A stretch of 64,000 bases of DNA, taken from contig NZ_MUKA01000038.1 in the NCBI RefSeq assembly GCF_002150735.1, positions 19,588-83,587 of the forward strand. The letters are read 5' to 3'. This stretch comes from Streptomyces africanus (GTDB lineage: Bacteria; Actinomycetota; Actinomycetes; Streptomycetales; Streptomycetaceae). Positions 63,145 to 64,000 of this stretch are shown here, piece by piece (within the stretch, counting starts at the first letter, position 1; each line of letters begins with the position of its first letter). The notes beneath the pieces were generated by a model. It was not told where the DNA came from and searched no databases. It was given only the letters and a program-made list of their open reading frames with translations. A program made the translations under genes and the position numbers.

Positions 63145-63858
63145 ATGTCGGGAGGGTGGATGGATCACCGGCGCTTCAGACGTTCCCTCTTACGGACATG
63201 CCTGTGGGGGGCGGCAAGCCTCGCCGGAGCGGCACTCGTCGGTGCGGCTTCCATCGTGATCAGCGGCTGGCTCCTGAACGGTGTCGAGGACACCAACGGC
63301 GGACGCCAGGCCGCGATAGAACGCAGCGCCATCGGCGACTACTTCGGCGGCGTCAGCGCGGTCTTCTCGGGGCTGGCTCTGCTGCTGCTTGTGATCACGC
63401 TGCTGTTCCAACAGCGAGAATTACGCTTGCAGCGTCAGGAGCTGTCCCTGCAGCGCCAGGAACTCATCTCCTCCCGCGAAGAACTACGACGCAGCGCAAG
63501 ATCCGACCTGCGGGCTCTGCACGTCCAATTGACTCAGATGGCAATGGCCGACCCCACGCTGGCGAGCGTGTGGAACGACTATCCTGGCGAACCACACGAG
63601 GTAGTCCGCCAGCACTTGTTCGCCAATCTCACTTTCGGCCATTACTTACTCTTCTACGAATGGGGAGACGTAACGGAAGAGGAGTTGCTCGAGTACGCTC
63701 GCACTCTTCTCCAGAGTCCCTTGTTCCACCGCTACTGGGAGGCCTCTCGTGGCGCGAAGGAGGGCCTTTCGCCAGACAGCCACGAGGGTCGGCTCTTCCG
63801 TATCTTCGAGCAGGTCATCCGCGAAGCTCAGGCGCACGGAACACGCAATCCACCGTGA
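63145..63858 (+). CDS. DUF6082 membrane protein with three TTA codons
   Basis: 237 residues. Two membrane spans (AASLAGAALVGAASIVISGW; GGVSAVFSGLALLLLVITLL) flank a short loop; then a coiled coil of repeated QRxEL units (QQRELRLQRQELSLQRQELI) and a helical C-terminal DUF6082 domain (EEELLEYARTLLQSPLFHRYW). Three TTA codons (63190, 63421, 63646) make translation dependent on the bldA tRNA, so it is expected late in development. ATG 63145 or ATG 63160 (after GGGAGG) may be the start. Function unknown. Confidence 0.8.
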   Translation: MSGGWMDHRRFRRSLLRTCLWGAASLAGAALVGAASIVISGWLLNGVEDTNGGRQAAIERSAIGDYFGGVSAVFSGLALLLLVITLLFQQRELRLQRQELSLQRQELISSREELRRSARSDLRALHVQLTQMAMADPTLASVWNDYPGEPHEVVRQHLFANLTFGHYLLFYEWGDVTEEELLEYARTLLQSPLFHRYWEASRGAKEGLSPDSHEGRLFRIFEQVIREAQAHGTRNPP

Positions 63859-63872
63859 CGTGCGGCAGGCAC

Positions 63873-64000
63873 TCAGACACCCCCACTCACTTGCGGGGCC
63901 GGCCCCACATAGCGCGCCACCGGCCTGATGATCTTCGTGTCCTCCGCCTGTTCCAGGATGTTGGCGCTCCAGCCCACCACGCGCGCTGCGGCGAACGTCG
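63873..64000 (-). CDS. Citrate synthase, C-terminal end only
   Basis: The last 42 residues are in the window: [20 protein letters not shown], then [11 protein letters not shown], typical of the citrate synthase C-terminus (R-x-x-G-W-x-A-H-x-x-E-Q, then RPxxxYxGP). The rest lies beyond the right edge. In S. coelicolor two citrate-synthase-like genes lie in this neighbourhood, which fits. Confidence 0.85.
   Translation of the reverse strand, partial: TFAAARVVGWSANILEQAEDTKIIRPVARYVGPAPQVSGGV

Noticed and set aside
1..64000. CRISPR arrays, tRNA/rRNA genes, intact transposases
   Set aside because: Looked for regular spacer-repeat pattern, tRNA-like cloverleaf ends and DDE transposase or integrase motifs; none seen. 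The only regular arrays are the 21-bp and 13-bp tandem repeats.

Overview
The window is high-GC actinobacterial chromosome, almost certainly Streptomyces. Codons end mainly in G or C, many starts are GTG (one probable TTG), and it carries sepH, cutRS, a DUF4193 gene, a GNAT/acyl-CoA-synthetase PatA, a parC-type topoisomerase gene and DUF6082 genes. No tRNA, rRNA, CRISPR array or intact insertion sequence was seen.

Region 1 (1-16187) is the edge of a nonribosomal peptide gene cluster that continues left of the window. Three genes (cysteine-synthase-like PLP enzyme, PduX-like GHMP kinase, argininosuccinate-lyase-like enzyme) match the set proposed to make 2,3-diaminobutyrate or 2,3-diaminopropionate from Thr or Ser. 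They run with an NRPS whose order is truncated condensation, adenylation, carrier, thioesterase-like. The thioesterase-like part has Arg where the nucleophilic Ser should be. Next to them is a precursor set for anthranilate and tryptophan: trpC, trpD, trpG, trpE and a class II DAHP synthase, with a MocR regulator in the middle. A second MocR gene faces an AhpD-like gene. Diaminobutyrate and tryptophan occur together in uridyl peptide antibiotics such as pacidamycins and sansanmycins; diaminobutyrate also occurs in friulimicin-type lipopeptides. The product class is inference.

Region 2 (16188-19896) is decayed accessory DNA: remnants of an FAD monooxygenase and of a ketosynthase III, an unrecognised 394-residue protein and an RHS C-terminal fragment with a possible toxin tip. 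A 50-bp copy of the 3' end of the RNA methyltransferase gene at 19897 lies at 17055, so duplicated sequence flanks part of this segment.

Region 3 (19897-44974) is conserved core. Its order follows Mycobacterium tuberculosis Rv2689c to Rv2701c: RNA methyltransferase, KimA-like K+ importer, ceoB, ceoC, DUF3159, OB-fold, DUF3710, dut, DUF3093, DUF4193, suhB. Streptomyces additions include pfkB, kdpDE, an alginate-lyase-like gene and cutRS. Ferrochelatase, an MFS exporter, a sugar-lactone oxidase and sepH follow. K+ homeostasis is the main theme of its first half.

Region 4 (45084-61740) holds housekeeping genes: sulfurtransferase, VOC protein, thymidine kinase, phosphatase-like protein, DUF5998, patA, ptsH, a GntR regulator, an M23 peptidase behind a clear c-di-AMP (ydaO) riboswitch, an M16 peptidase pair, parC and a COG0523 GTPase. 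Region 5 (61741-64000) is a small Streptomyces-specific island with two DUF6082 genes, one with three TTA codons, followed by the end of a citrate synthase gene.
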